In this document: in pieces, positions 22,770 to 31,235 of the stretch
How positions within the stretch are numbered: position 1 is the first letter of the stretch
How the letters are laid out: the number at the start of each line of letters is the position of its first letter
Source of the DNA: DASWJQ01 sp036397095
Lineage (GTDB): Bacteria > Chloroflexota > Anaerolineae > Anaerolineales > E44-bin32
Assembly (NCBI GenBank): GCA_036397095.1
Contig: DASWJQ010000097.1
Coordinates: forward strand, 1-35,098
DNA length: 35,098 nucleotides
Reading direction: 5' to 3'
Translations under genes and position numbers: made by a program
The notes under the pieces: model-generated
Databases searched by the model: none
Seen by the model: the letters and a program-made list of their open reading frames with translations, nothing else
What the model was told of the DNA's origin: nothing

Positions 22770-23159
22770 CTATCGACTCCGGCTGCGCCATTTGCCTCTG
22801 CGGCGCAGCTTGCGTGGCCTGCGCGCATCGGTTTCGCCCGGCTCAATCGGAAAGGCAAGCGCATAGCCGAAGCTCAGGATGCCGTAGCCGAGCAGCATGA
22901 CAAGGAATGCCACCGCCAACTGCAGCAGCGCGCCTGGCGGCAGCCATTGGGAGAGGAACCCGGGGTAGTACAGTTCGGGGGGCAAGTACACCCAGCCATT
23001 GACTTGGTTTTGCACCAGTGCCCAGCCGGAAACGAAATAACCGACCGCCGCCAGGATGATCAGCAGCAGACAGCCGATCCCGCGCCACACGGGATGCAAT
23101 TGTCGGCGCTTCTCTCGCGCTTGAACCTGGTCGCGGAAATGGTAATTGCGGTGGCCCAT
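22770..23159 (-). CDS. Small two-helix membrane protein, unknown
   Basis: 129 residues from ATG 23159 with GGAGGTTCGT upstream. A basic N-terminus (HFRDQVQAREKRRQL) precedes membrane helix 1 (about 29-50), an aromatic extracytoplasmic loop (NGWVYLPPELYYPGFLSQWLPPG), helix 2 (about 78-103) and a very basic C-terminal tail (RRPRKLRRRGKWRSRSR). Both ends are therefore predicted to be cytoplasmic. I do not recognise the family. It lies between the FAD-FeS gene and the phosphorylase-like gene with 21- and 6-bp gaps, so it is in the operon; a role tethering the hydroxylase or its partner to the membrane is speculation. Confidence 0.7.
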   Translation of the reverse strand: MGHRNYHFRDQVQAREKRRQLHPVWRGIGCLLLIILAAVGYFVSGWALVQNQVNGWVYLPPELYYPGFLSQWLPPGALLQLAVAFLVMLLGYGILSFGYALAFPIEPGETDARRPRKLRRRGKWRSRSR

Positions 23160-23180
23160 ACGAACCTCCTGGCCGCCGGC

Positions 23181-24620
23181 TCAGCCGGCGCCTTCGGCCG
23201 ATCTGCTCGACCCTGCCTGTTCAATTGCTTCGATGATCTTGTAATAGCCGGTGCAGCGGCATAGATTGCCGGTGATGGCTTGCTTGACCTCCCACTCGGT
23301 CGGCGCCGGCCGTTCTTCGAGCAGCTTGGCCCCCGACATGATGAAGCCGGGTGTGCAGTAGCCGCACTGGACTGCACCGGCGTCGACGAAGGCTTGCTGC
23401 ACCGGGTGCAATTGGCCGTTGTGAGCCAAGCCCTCGATCGTCACAATGTCCGCCAGGTGGGCGCGCGGCGCAGGTACCATGCAAGCCATCACCGCAACAC
23501 CGTCCAGAGAGACGGTGCAAGCACCGCACTCGCCTTCGGCACAGCCCTCCTTGGTACCAATCAACTGGCCTTCCTCGCGCAGCAGCCGCAGCAAGCTTTT
23601 GTCGTGGCCGCTGTCGAAACGGTGCGCCCGGCCATTGATGGTGGTCTCAATCCTCGTGCCGGCCTCGTGGACCACGTCTTGGGGCAGAACCGTGTCCCAG
23701 TGGTAGGTCTCGGGCCCCCATAACATGACCGGCCGCTCCGGCAGCCCGGCCCGCTCTTGCCGATGGGCGATGGCCCGCAGGGTGCGCCGTGTGCCGGCCT
23801 CCACCATCCGCTGCCGGTATTGAGCCGAGCCGCGCACATCATCGATCGGTGTCGCCGAGCTGCGCGCCAGGCGGCTGGCCCCGTCGATGACCTCGGGCGT
23901 TAGCGGTTTGCCGACAAGATATTCTTCGGCGGCTTCGGCATGCACTATGACCGGCGTGACGGCGCCCAGGGTGACGGCCGCCCGCTTAACAAGTTCGCCG
24001 TCGAAATCCAGGACAATGGCCACATCGACGATCGAAATCGCCTGCGCCCGGCGCAAGCCCAGCTTGTAGAAGGCTGAGCGGGCGGTCTCGGGCGGCAGCG
24101 GAAAGGTGATATCGACCATCAACTCGTCGGGCTGCATCACGGTCTGGCGCACCCCCAGGTAGAAATCGCCTAAGGCAACCATACGTTCACCCCGGGTAGA
24201 CCGCAGAGTCACTTGAGCAGCCAGCGCCATTAACGGCGTGATGCTGTCGTTGGCCGGCGAGGCTGTGATCAAGTTGCCGGCAATCGTCGCCCGATTGCGA
24301 ATTTGCGGCGCCCCCACCTCCCAGCAAGCCCGCGCCAGACAAGCGGCCCGCCCCTGAATCAGCTCCGACTCGGCGCAGTGGTTGTGGCTGACCAATGGAC
24401 CTAGGTGAACCCAGCCCTGGTCATCGAGATGGATTTCGTCCAATCCTGGAATTCGGGTGATGTCAATCAGGCGTGTGACGTCCGGCCGTTGGCCACGCTC
24501 CAGTTCCAGGATCAGATCGGTGGCGCCCGCCACAATGCGGGCCGCCGGCGCGTACTCGGCCAACATGGCTGTGGCTTCTTCGATGGAGGTGGGCGTGTTG
24601 TAGGCGTGCCACAGGCTCAT
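23181..24620 (-). CDS. Mo hydroxylase FAD domain fused to [2Fe-2S] domain
   Basis: 479 residues from ATG 24620, 3 bp after xdhC. The N-terminal CoxM/XdhB-like FAD domain (about 1-290) has ARIVAGATDLILELERG, IGAPQIRNRATIAGN-type residues (VGAPQIRNRATIAGNLITASPAND) and PDELMVDITFPLP. A linker leads to a CoxS/XdhC-like iron-sulfur domain (about 325-470). The plant-type cluster is GCAEGECGACT with C360, C365 and C368 plus the later cysteine in VMAC. The second cluster is in QCGYCTPG and NLCRCTGY. The usual order in separate subunits or XDH is FeS then FAD; here FAD precedes FeS in one chain. It passes electrons from the Mo subunit (18794-21007) through two FeS clusters to FAD and an acceptor such as NAD. 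Confidence 0.92.
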   Translation of the reverse strand: MSLWHAYNTPTSIEEATAMLAEYAPAARIVAGATDLILELERGQRPDVTRLIDITRIPGLDEIHLDDQGWVHLGPLVSHNHCAESELIQGRAACLARACWEVGAPQIRNRATIAGNLITASPANDSITPLMALAAQVTLRSTRGERMVALGDFYLGVRQTVMQPDELMVDITFPLPPETARSAFYKLGLRRAQAISIVDVAIVLDFDGELVKRAAVTLGAVTPVIVHAEAAEEYLVGKPLTPEVIDGASRLARSSATPIDDVRGSAQYRQRMVEAGTRRTLRAIAHRQERAGLPERPVMLWGPETYHWDTVLPQDVVHEAGTRIETTINGRAHRFDSGHDKSLLRLLREEGQLIGTKEGCAEGECGACTVSLDGVAVMACMVPAPRAHLADIVTIEGLAHNGQLHPVQQAFVDAGAVQCGYCTPGFIMSGAKLLEERPAPTEWEVKQAITGNLCRCTGYYKIIEAIEQAGSSRSAEGAG

Positions 24621-24623
24621 GGG

Positions 24624-25448
24624 TCAAGCGGCTCCATGCTCCGCCCCCAGGCTCTTCGGCTGGTGAGCCATCCTCTCGGCGGTCCCCCCCCGGTAGAGCA
24701 TCACGATTTGGGCCATCATGCTCAGCGCGATTTCTTCGGGCGTCTCGGCACTCAATTCTAAACCCATTGGCGAAACCACCCGGCCCAGCGCTTCCGGGTC
24801 AACACCGCTGGCCAGCAGCTGCTCGACCGCCGTCTCCCAGCGGCGCCGCGAGCCGATCACACCCAGGTAGGCGGGATTGGCTTTGAGCAGCGCCGGCAGC
24901 AGGGCCAGGTCGACTTCGACACTGCGGGTGGTCAGCAGGATGAAAGTATGCTCGTGGACTTCCAGTTGTTCGGCCAGCGTGTCAAGCGGGGCCGTCACGT
25001 AACTGTCGGCGCCCGGCGAAGCCTCGGGCGTGGCAAATTCCGGACGGTCGTCGGCGACGACAATCCGGAAGCCAAGCCAACTGGCCAGGTGACAAACAGC
25101 CTGGCCAACGTGCCCGGCGCCAATCACCATGACCGTCGGGGGCGATTGAATCGGTTCCACCAGCACCTCCATCTCGCCTCCGCACACGCCAACATCCCCC
25201 TCTTGCGGGTCACGAAAGGCGTAGTTCAATCGCTCCAACCGGCCCCGCTCGATCACCCGTTGCGCGGCCTCGATCACCCGGTGTTCGAGCTCACCGCCTC
25301 CGATCGTGCCTTCGGTGCGGCCGTCGGGAAAGATGACCATCTTGCTGCCTTCATGCCGCGGCACCGAACCCTGTGCCCGTATGACGGTGGCCACGGCAGC
25401 CCGGCGCCCGGCTGCTTCGATATCGGCCAGCCGCTTGTAACTGGTCAC
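24624..25448 (-). CDS. xdhC: XdhC/CoxI family Mo-cofactor insertion protein
   Basis: 274 residues; GTG 25448 overlaps the ppaC stop (GTGA). The N-terminal XdhC/CoxI domain has ATVIRAQGSVPRHEGSKM and GTIGGGELEHRVIEAA. The C-terminal Rossmann domain has VMVIGAGHVGQAVCHLASWLGFRIVVADDRPEFA and VIGSRRR, and the tail ELSAETPEEIALSMMAQIVM is typical. XdhC-type proteins bind the molybdenum cofactor, promote its sulfuration and insert it into xanthine-dehydrogenase-family apoenzymes; the selenium-dependent variants may use it likewise. It is the first dedicated maturation gene of the downstream hydroxylase. Confidence 0.93.
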   Translation of the reverse strand: MTSYKRLADIEAAGRRAAVATVIRAQGSVPRHEGSKMVIFPDGRTEGTIGGGELEHRVIEAAQRVIERGRLERLNYAFRDPQEGDVGVCGGEMEVLVEPIQSPPTVMVIGAGHVGQAVCHLASWLGFRIVVADDRPEFATPEASPGADSYVTAPLDTLAEQLEVHEHTFILLTTRSVEVDLALLPALLKANPAYLGVIGSRRRWETAVEQLLASGVDPEALGRVVSPMGLELSAETPEEIALSMMAQIVMLYRGGTAERMAHQPKSLGAEHGAA

Positions 25449-26800
25449 ACGTCCTCCAGCAGGGCCAACACCACCGGCAGCAGTTGCTTCTTGCGGGAAA
25501 CCACGCCGCGGGCTTCGAGTGTGCCGTCAGAGAGCAGTTTGTAGGGTAGTTCGCCCAGCGCCGGCGGGGCGGACTGGACCAGCATTCGGCTTGAGCCGCC
25601 AACCACGTCCGTCACCATCAGCATGGTGAAGTCGAGCGCCCGTTTCTCTCGCAGCCGTTCCAGCGCGGCCCTCAGTTCGTCCAGGTGATCGCCCAATTCG
25701 AGCATATCGGTCACTTCCACCTGGGCGATACCAAATTTCCAGCCCGCTTCGTCATAGATCTTCAAGTCGGACGTGACGATTTTGTCCGGCTCGCGCATCG
25801 CCAATCCGGCGCCCGCCTGCAGCAATTGGCGACCAAAGCTCTCGACCGTCTCGCCATCGAGCGGGGAACCGCCGGTGAACGCCCAGCGGCCCAACGTGGC
25901 GGCCGCCCCCTGATCGCGCCCCGTCGTTGTCGGTGACGTGAGCGCCAGCGTGTCCGACAGCAGCCCGGCCAGCAGCAGGCCGGCGATGGGCGGCGGGGCG
26001 CTCATGCCGGCGCCCTGAATCTGCTCGGTTACCAGCGTGCTGGTGCTGCCGACCGGCTCAACTGTGAAGCGAATGGGTGCGCGGGTCGGAGGATTGTCCA
26101 ATCGATGATGATCCAGCACCTCAAGCAGTTCCGCTTCTTCCAGGGCGCCGATTGACTGTTCGGGCTCGTTGTGGTCAACCAATATGATCCGCAGGCGGGG
26201 CGGGTCGAGCAGATCGCGCTGCCGGCAGACTCCCAGGTACTGCCCACTCTCATCGACCACCCAGAATTCATTGCGCTCCTCGCGCAGAATGCGCGGCAGC
26301 AAGTCCCGAATGCGCCAGGCGGCCTGGAAGCGCGGCACTTCCGTGTCGGCCCCCTCCAGGCTGGGCAGCTTGAAAATGGCGGTCAACGGCTGATCGGAGT
26401 CATCAACATGCTGACCGAGCAAGCGGCTGAGCAATCGGAACAGGCTAAAGGCGGTCACCAAGCCCATCGGCCGCCCATCGCCGTCGACCACCGGGGCCGC
26501 AAATCCGGTCCGATTGGCGATGGCCCACGCCTCACGCAGTGGCTGGTCTGGAAGCACGCTGTCCAAGCGGCGCAGGATGGCCTCAAACCGGGGCGAGGCA
26601 TCCGACAGGAACTCAGGGGCCTCCAGGCCAAGCCGGTTCAATGCCCAGGCCGTTTGGTCATTGACGGCGCCGGCCCGGGCGGCCTGCACGTCCTGGCCAT
26701 CCCGGGCACTGAGCAGCCAGGCATAGCCCACCGCCGAGGCGATGGCGTCCATGTCGGGGTTGACGTGTCCGACGACAAAGGTAGGTGTCATTGTGTTCAT
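25445..26800 (-). CDS. ppaC: Manganese-dependent inorganic pyrophosphatase, CBS-domain type
   Basis: 451 residues from ATG 26800 (NTMTPTFVVGHVNPDMDAIAS); ATG 26791 is an alternative and neither has a clear ribosome site. The open frame extends to 26845 but crosses a hairpin. The DHH-family metal ligands are visible: H12, D16 and D18 in GHVNPDMD, then VDHNE and LDHH in the second part of the domain. Between them lie two CBS units (about 100-135 and 180-215, for example AAPVVDGDGRPMGLVTAFSLF and FWVVDESGQYLGVCRQRDLL), as in nucleotide-regulated CBS-PPases; no DRTGG domain is apparent. The C-terminal DHHA2 domain ends in VSRKKQLLPVV. It hydrolyses pyrophosphate. In this operon it could pull the MocA reaction, which releases pyrophosphate; this is inference. 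Confidence 0.93.
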   Translation of the reverse strand: MNTMTPTFVVGHVNPDMDAIASAVGYAWLLSARDGQDVQAARAGAVNDQTAWALNRLGLEAPEFLSDASPRFEAILRRLDSVLPDQPLREAWAIANRTGFAAPVVDGDGRPMGLVTAFSLFRLLSRLLGQHVDDSDQPLTAIFKLPSLEGADTEVPRFQAAWRIRDLLPRILREERNEFWVVDESGQYLGVCRQRDLLDPPRLRIILVDHNEPEQSIGALEEAELLEVLDHHRLDNPPTRAPIRFTVEPVGSTSTLVTEQIQGAGMSAPPPIAGLLLAGLLSDTLALTSPTTTGRDQGAAATLGRWAFTGGSPLDGETVESFGRQLLQAGAGLAMREPDKIVTSDLKIYDEAGWKFGIAQVEVTDMLELGDHLDELRAALERLREKRALDFTMLMVTDVVGGSSRMLVQSAPPALGELPYKLLSDGTLEARGVVSRKKQLLPVVLALLEDV

Positions 26801-26811
26801 TCTACTGCGTG

Positions 26812-26843
26812 AAAGGGGCCGGCCGGCGACGCCGACCGGCCCC
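26812..26843 (-). terminator. Strong hairpin between the two Mo-hydroxylase units
   Basis: On the minus strand GGGGCCGGTCGGC (26843-26831), loop GTC, GCCGGCCGGCCCC (26827-26815) form a 13-bp stem with one G-U pair, followed by TTT. It lies 66 nt after the stop of the upstream FeS-Mo gene and 12 nt before the ppaC start, so it may end one transcript or gate entry to the next. Confidence 0.65.
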
Positions 26844-26908
26844 ACCAGGCCGCTGGTTGATGCCGTCTCAATGGGTGATTTTGGTCGGCCGGACGCGCCC
26901 GCAACGCC

Positions 26909-29908
26909 TCAAGCGCGGTTACGCAGCGCTTGCCAGACGCGTTCGGGTGTAATCGGCGCCACCATCACATCGGCGCCGCAGGCGTCAAGCACGGCGTTGC
27001 CGACCGCCGGCGCCACGCCGTCCATCGGGATTTCGGCCACCGCCTTGACGCCAAAGGGATGCGACGGCTCAATCGTCTCGACAAAGATGGTGGTCAGTTC
27101 GGGCATCTCGTGCGCGGCGAAGATGTGATAGTCGCTGAAATCAGTCTCGCGTGCCACGCCAAGTTCGTCGTACAGCATTTCCTCGCAAACGGCGTAGCCC
27201 AACGCCTGAGTCATCCCGCCTTCGATTTGGCCCGAGGCTGTCAGCGGGTTGACGATGACACCCGAATCGACGGCCATGACCAATTTGTCGACGGTAACCG
27301 CCCCCGTCTCGATATCGACCGTAACCTCGGCGAATTGGGCGGCGAATGGCGGCGGCGACACCGGCGAGACGTAGGAGCCGATGCCCATAATCTGCTCCTG
27401 GTTCTCGTGGTGCAGCGAATTCAAGGCGACTTCCGCCAGCGTAACCGAGCGCCCATCCGGCGCCCAAGCGCCCCGGTCGGCCAGGCGGATGTCCTTGGGG
27501 CTGAGGTGCTCTCCGGTCTCGGCCGACAGCATGTGGGCCGCCCGCAGGCGGATGCGCTCAGCAGCCGCCTCAGCCGCCCGCACGACCGCCCCGCCCGAGA
27601 TATAGGTGGTGCTCGAAGCGTACGCGCCTTTGTCAAACGGCGTAAAGTCGGTGTCGGACGAGTAGACGACGATATCTTCAATGGGGATACCAAGCACCTC
27701 GGCCGCCTGCTGCGCCAGCACGGTATCGGATCCGGTGCCCAGATCGGTCGCCCCAACCAGCAAGTTGAAGGAGCCGTCATCGTTAATTTTGATGCTGGCG
27801 CCGCCCATGTCCAGGTAGGGGATGGCTGTGCCCTGCATCACCGCGGCCACGCCAATACCCTTGCGCAGGTGCGGCTTGCCAGGCACCTGGCGCCAGTCCG
27901 GCTGGCCCGACTTCTGTGCCCAGCCGATGGCGGCCGCACCTTGCTCGACGCAGTCGGCCAGACCGCAGGTGTTGATCGTCTCCGGGCGCGGCTGGCGGCC
28001 CTCCGACCAGGCCGTGCTGAAGGGGTGGACTTCGCCGGCTCGCAAGGCGTTCTTTAGCCGGAATTCCAATGGATCCAGTTCCAACTGGCGTGCAATCCGC
28101 TCCATGTGCCGTTCGACCGCCCAGTAGCCCTGGGGCACGCCGTAGCCGCGGTAGGCGCCCGAGGGCGGTGTGTTCGTGTAGACCACATCGGCATAGAAAC
28201 GAATGTTGGGCGCCAGGCGGTAAGGGCCATCGCCAACGTACAGGGCCATCCCTTTGTGGCCGGTATTGCCGGTCACGGTCAGCGCATGACAGCCGTAGGC
28301 GCCGGTGTCGCTGAGACAGATCATCTCATTGGCGGTGATGGTTCCGTCCGACTTGAGGCCGGTCCGCATTTTGATCTTCATCGGATGGCGTGAACGCGCC
28401 GCATAAAATTCTTCGGCACGAGTGTACTCGTAACGCACCGGCCGTCCGGTGGCAATGGTCAGATGGGCAGCGACGTCCTCGATCATGACCTCCTGCTTGC
28501 CGCCAAACCCACCGCCAATGCGCGGCTTGATCACCCGGATGCGCTTGGGCGGCAGCCCCAGCACCGGCGCCAGCTGGCGCCGCACATGGAACGGCACCTG
28601 CGTGCTGGTGCGGATGACCAGCCGGTCATCCTCATCCCAGTACGTGATAGCGATATGGGGCTCAATCGAGGCCTGCTGCACCTTGGGCACCTCATAGGTT
28701 CCCTCGATGATGTGATCGGCCTGCGCCAAGCCGGCTTCGATGTCGCCGATGTCGATGCGGATTTCGGCCGCCAGATTCCGGCTTGCATCTGAGTCGGCGA
28801 AATCGACGTACTCCGGTTCGTCGTGAATGACCGGCGCACCGTCGGCCAGCGCTTGCTCCGGATCGAGAATGGTGGGCAGCGGCTCGTATTCGACTTCGAT
28901 CAGCCGCACCGCTTGCTCGGCGATGGTCTCGGTCTCGGCGGCGACCATCGCCACCCGATCACCCACGAATCGCACCTTGTTGTCCAACGAAAACGTGTCG
29001 AGCGGCCCCGGGATTGGGTCGGACTGGCCGGCGGTCGAGTACACCACCCGCGGCAGGTCGTGCCAGGTCAAAACCGCCGCCACGCCGTCAAGCTGGCGGG
29101 CAGCGCTGGCGTCGATCCGCTTGATGCGAGCGTGGGCGTGTGGGCTGTGCAGCACCTTGGCCACCAGCATGCCACGCATCTCGAAATCGTCAGTGAACGC
29201 AGGTTTTCCCTGCACCAATTTGATTGCATCGACCTTGATCTCGGGCTTGCCGACCGCCCGCCAGGCCTGTGACTCAGGGGCAACCTTGATCCTGGGCATG
29301 ACGTCGGTCAGCACGGTTAGACCATCCCCCAGCGGAGCCAGCGGCTCACGCTCTTCCGGCGCCTGCGGCTCAAACAATTCCGGCGGCGCCGGGATGGCAC
29401 CCTGGATCGGGGCCACCTGCTCGCCGCGCTTCACCGCCGCCGCCCGCAGGATCGCCTGGACCGGCTTCAAGTAGCCGGTGCAGCGGCACAGCACGCCAGA
29501 CAGGGCGTCGCGTACCTGGGCCTCGGTCGGGTCGGGTTCGTGCTCGAGCAGCCAGCGCCCGGCCAGCACCATGGCTGGCGTGCAGAAGCCGCATTGGATG
29601 GCGCCGGTTTCGATAAAGGCCTGCTGGATGGGATCGAGACCTTGGGTCTCGCGCCAGCCAAGCTGGGGATGGCTGCCGATCGCTTCAATGGTGGTGATCG
29701 ACTTGCCGTCGGCCTGGGCGGCCAGCATGACGCAGGTGTTGACGGGTTTGCCGTCGAGCAGCACGGTGCAGGCTCCGCACTCGCCGGTTTCACAGCCATG
29801 CTTAACGCCGTGCAGACCGAGCTGCTGGCGCAGCAACGCCAGCAAGGTGGCATCGCTGGCGATCGCCAGCTCGTGATCTTGTCCGTTGACGTGCAGGTGG
29901 ATGTTCAT
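26909..29908 (-). CDS. Mo hydroxylase: [2Fe-2S] domain fused to Mo-binding domain
   Basis: 999 residues; ATG 29908 overlaps the FAD gene stop (ATGA). N-terminal FeS domain (1-160): plant-type cluster C39, C44, C47, C59 (GCETGECGACT); second cluster C106, C109 (QCGFCTPAM) and C141, C143 (CRCTGY). A Pro/Glu-rich linker (about 165-200) joins the Mo part (about 215-999): hammerhead domain, IGGGFGGKQ near 475, GAYRGYGVPQ near 590, GATDLGTGSDTV near 700, and the active-site glutamate in FGVKAVAEIPMDGVAPAV near the C-terminus. The FeS-Mo order in one chain, without FAD, resembles aldehyde-oxidoreductase (Mop) proteins and some purine/nicotinate hydroxylases. The separate FAD subunit next door completes it. 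Substrate unknown. Confidence 0.93.
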   Translation of the reverse strand: MNIHLHVNGQDHELAIASDATLLALLRQQLGLHGVKHGCETGECGACTVLLDGKPVNTCVMLAAQADGKSITTIEAIGSHPQLGWRETQGLDPIQQAFIETGAIQCGFCTPAMVLAGRWLLEHEPDPTEAQVRDALSGVLCRCTGYLKPVQAILRAAAVKRGEQVAPIQGAIPAPPELFEPQAPEEREPLAPLGDGLTVLTDVMPRIKVAPESQAWRAVGKPEIKVDAIKLVQGKPAFTDDFEMRGMLVAKVLHSPHAHARIKRIDASAARQLDGVAAVLTWHDLPRVVYSTAGQSDPIPGPLDTFSLDNKVRFVGDRVAMVAAETETIAEQAVRLIEVEYEPLPTILDPEQALADGAPVIHDEPEYVDFADSDASRNLAAEIRIDIGDIEAGLAQADHIIEGTYEVPKVQQASIEPHIAITYWDEDDRLVIRTSTQVPFHVRRQLAPVLGLPPKRIRVIKPRIGGGFGGKQEVMIEDVAAHLTIATGRPVRYEYTRAEEFYAARSRHPMKIKMRTGLKSDGTITANEMICLSDTGAYGCHALTVTGNTGHKGMALYVGDGPYRLAPNIRFYADVVYTNTPPSGAYRGYGVPQGYWAVERHMERIARQLELDPLEFRLKNALRAGEVHPFSTAWSEGRQPRPETINTCGLADCVEQGAAAIGWAQKSGQPDWRQVPGKPHLRKGIGVAAVMQGTAIPYLDMGGASIKINDDGSFNLLVGATDLGTGSDTVLAQQAAEVLGIPIEDIVVYSSDTDFTPFDKGAYASSTTYISGGAVVRAAEAAAERIRLRAAHMLSAETGEHLSPKDIRLADRGAWAPDGRSVTLAEVALNSLHHENQEQIMGIGSYVSPVSPPPFAAQFAEVTVDIETGAVTVDKLVMAVDSGVIVNPLTASGQIEGGMTQALGYAVCEEMLYDELGVARETDFSDYHIFAAHEMPELTTIFVETIEPSHPFGVKAVAEIPMDGVAPAVGNAVLDACGADVMVAPITPERVWQALRNRA

Positions 29909-30684
29909 GAGCCCACCACCTCCCGTGCGACTCGGCGTGCCAGCACACCTGCCACCTGGCTGCGGTAAGCGGCGCTGGCCCAGGCGTCTGCCGCCTGGCT
30001 GTAGGCGGCTTCGGCGGCAGCGCCGGCGGCGTCCACTTCACCGGCAGCCAGCGCTTCGCCTGCCTCCGGCAGCAGGATCGGATGCGGGCCGTAGCCGCCG
30101 AGCGCAAGCAGATAGCGACGCGACCCGTCCGAGTCGAAGCGACTGGCGGCTGCCACCACAATTGGCAAATCCATGGGGGAACGCGCCACCATATCAAAGG
30201 CGAGGGCGTCCGGGCGCGGAACGCTCAGTTCAGTGACTAGATAGCCATTGCGCTTATCCTGGCGCTGCTTCAACAGCTCGGGCAGCGGCAGCGTCAAGTC
30301 GCCGGGCTCGAGCCGGACACTGGCGCCCAGGCTGAGCAGACAGGTGAGAAGGGTCGATCGACTCCCGGCGGCATGCAGCAAGCCTCCCAGCGTGGCCTGC
30401 TGGCGCATGTTGAGCGCCATCTCACGGCGCACCGCCGGCGCCAGCGCCATCATGTCTTCCTTCAAGTGTTGGTAGAAATTTTCCAGGCTGAGGCTAGCGC
30501 CAGCCCGCAGGGAGCTCGGACCCGCCTCGAAAATGGTCAGGCCTAGATCCTGCAAGTCGACGACTCCGGTCAGCGTGCGCCGGCGCGGGGTGAGCCAGGT
30601 GCCGCCGCCCAGGGGCAGGCCGCGCTCGAGCAGAGCCAGCGCTTCGTCGAGCGTCTGGGGTCGGTGGTAGGTCAGGCTGGTCAT
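29905..30684 (-). CDS. Mo hydroxylase FAD-binding subunit
   Basis: 259 residues from ATG 30684 with AAGGAAGG upstream. CoxM/XdhB-like FAD domain, shorter than usual (typical 270-295): YHRPQTLDEALALLERGLPLGGGTWLTPRR at the N-terminus, NMRQQATLGGLLHAAGSRSTLLTCLLSLGASV in place of the usual RNxATxGGNL(A/C)xASP motif, and a C-terminal domain with LALGGYGPHPILL. The FAD-contact motifs are divergent compared with the fused copy at 23181, so cofactor binding should be tested. Overlap with the FeS-Mo gene marks them as partner subunits. Confidence 0.85.
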   Translation of the reverse strand: MTSLTYHRPQTLDEALALLERGLPLGGGTWLTPRRRTLTGVVDLQDLGLTIFEAGPSSLRAGASLSLENFYQHLKEDMMALAPAVRREMALNMRQQATLGGLLHAAGSRSTLLTCLLSLGASVRLEPGDLTLPLPELLKQRQDKRNGYLVTELSVPRPDALAFDMVARSPMDLPIVVAAASRFDSDGSRRYLLALGGYGPHPILLPEAGEALAAGEVDAAGAAAEAAYSQAADAWASAAYRSQVAGVLARRVAREVVGS

Positions 30685-30713
30685 GGTGGCCTTCCTTTTG
30701 CGCCGGCGGGTTC

Positions 30714-31235
30714 TTACTCGGGATATACCCGCCAGCCAAGTGTCTCAAGCAATTCGGGGGTGGCCAGCGTTCCAGGATAGTCCATCAACACGGCTTCGGC
30801 GTCAGCCAGTCGGGTGCCATCCGGCAGACGCAGATCGGCGCTGGCCAGGTAAGCGTTGCGCCGCCGCTCTTTGAGCCGACCCTTGAGCAGCAGGCTCTGG
30901 CCCACTGGCACGGGCGCCCGGTAGCGCACCTCGAGCTTGGCCGTCACCAGGAAGTGAGTTGGGTCTTCGTCCATTGTGACGCGGCCGACGATCTCATCCA
31001 GCATGGCTGCCACCACCCCCCCGTGGACTACGCCTGGGTACCCCTGATAGCGGGCGGGCACCGTGTAGTTGGCCTCCACCTGCCCCGGACCCGCACTGTA
31101 GAAGTGAATTGCCAGACCGTAGCGGTTACGCAGCCCACAGACGAAGCAGTCGCGCGAGTTGGGCTGCTTGAGCATGATCGACCCCGCGCTATCGCCCGCC
31201 TCCGGTGCAAAGTGGAACTTGCGACTGTCGTCCAT
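30714..31235 (-). CDS. PaaI-type hotdog-fold thioesterase
   Basis: 173 residues from ATG 31235, which shares bases with the stop of the upstream gene (TGATG); the open frame continues to 31583 inside that gene and is not used. After a polar N-terminus comes the motif SRDCFVCGLRNRYGLAIHF, then the hotdog core with YQGYPGVVHGGVVAAMLDE (the HGG-type active-site helix of PaaI thioesterases) and YRAPVPVGQSLLLKGRL. Such proteins hydrolyse acyl-CoA thioesters. The substrate is unknown. It lies between the LLM oxidoreductase and the FAD subunit with a 29-bp gap to the latter. Confidence 0.87.
   Translation of the reverse strand: MDDSRKFHFAPEAGDSAGSIMLKQPNSRDCFVCGLRNRYGLAIHFYSAGPGQVEANYTVPARYQGYPGVVHGGVVAAMLDEIVGRVTMDEDPTHFLVTAKLEVRYRAPVPVGQSLLLKGRLKERRRNAYLASADLRLPDGTRLADAEAVLMDYPGTLATPELLETLGWRVYPE

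Noticed and set aside
26930..28057. 375-codon plus-strand open frame
   Set aside because: Shadow of the FeS-Mo fusion gene, with low-complexity charged composition.
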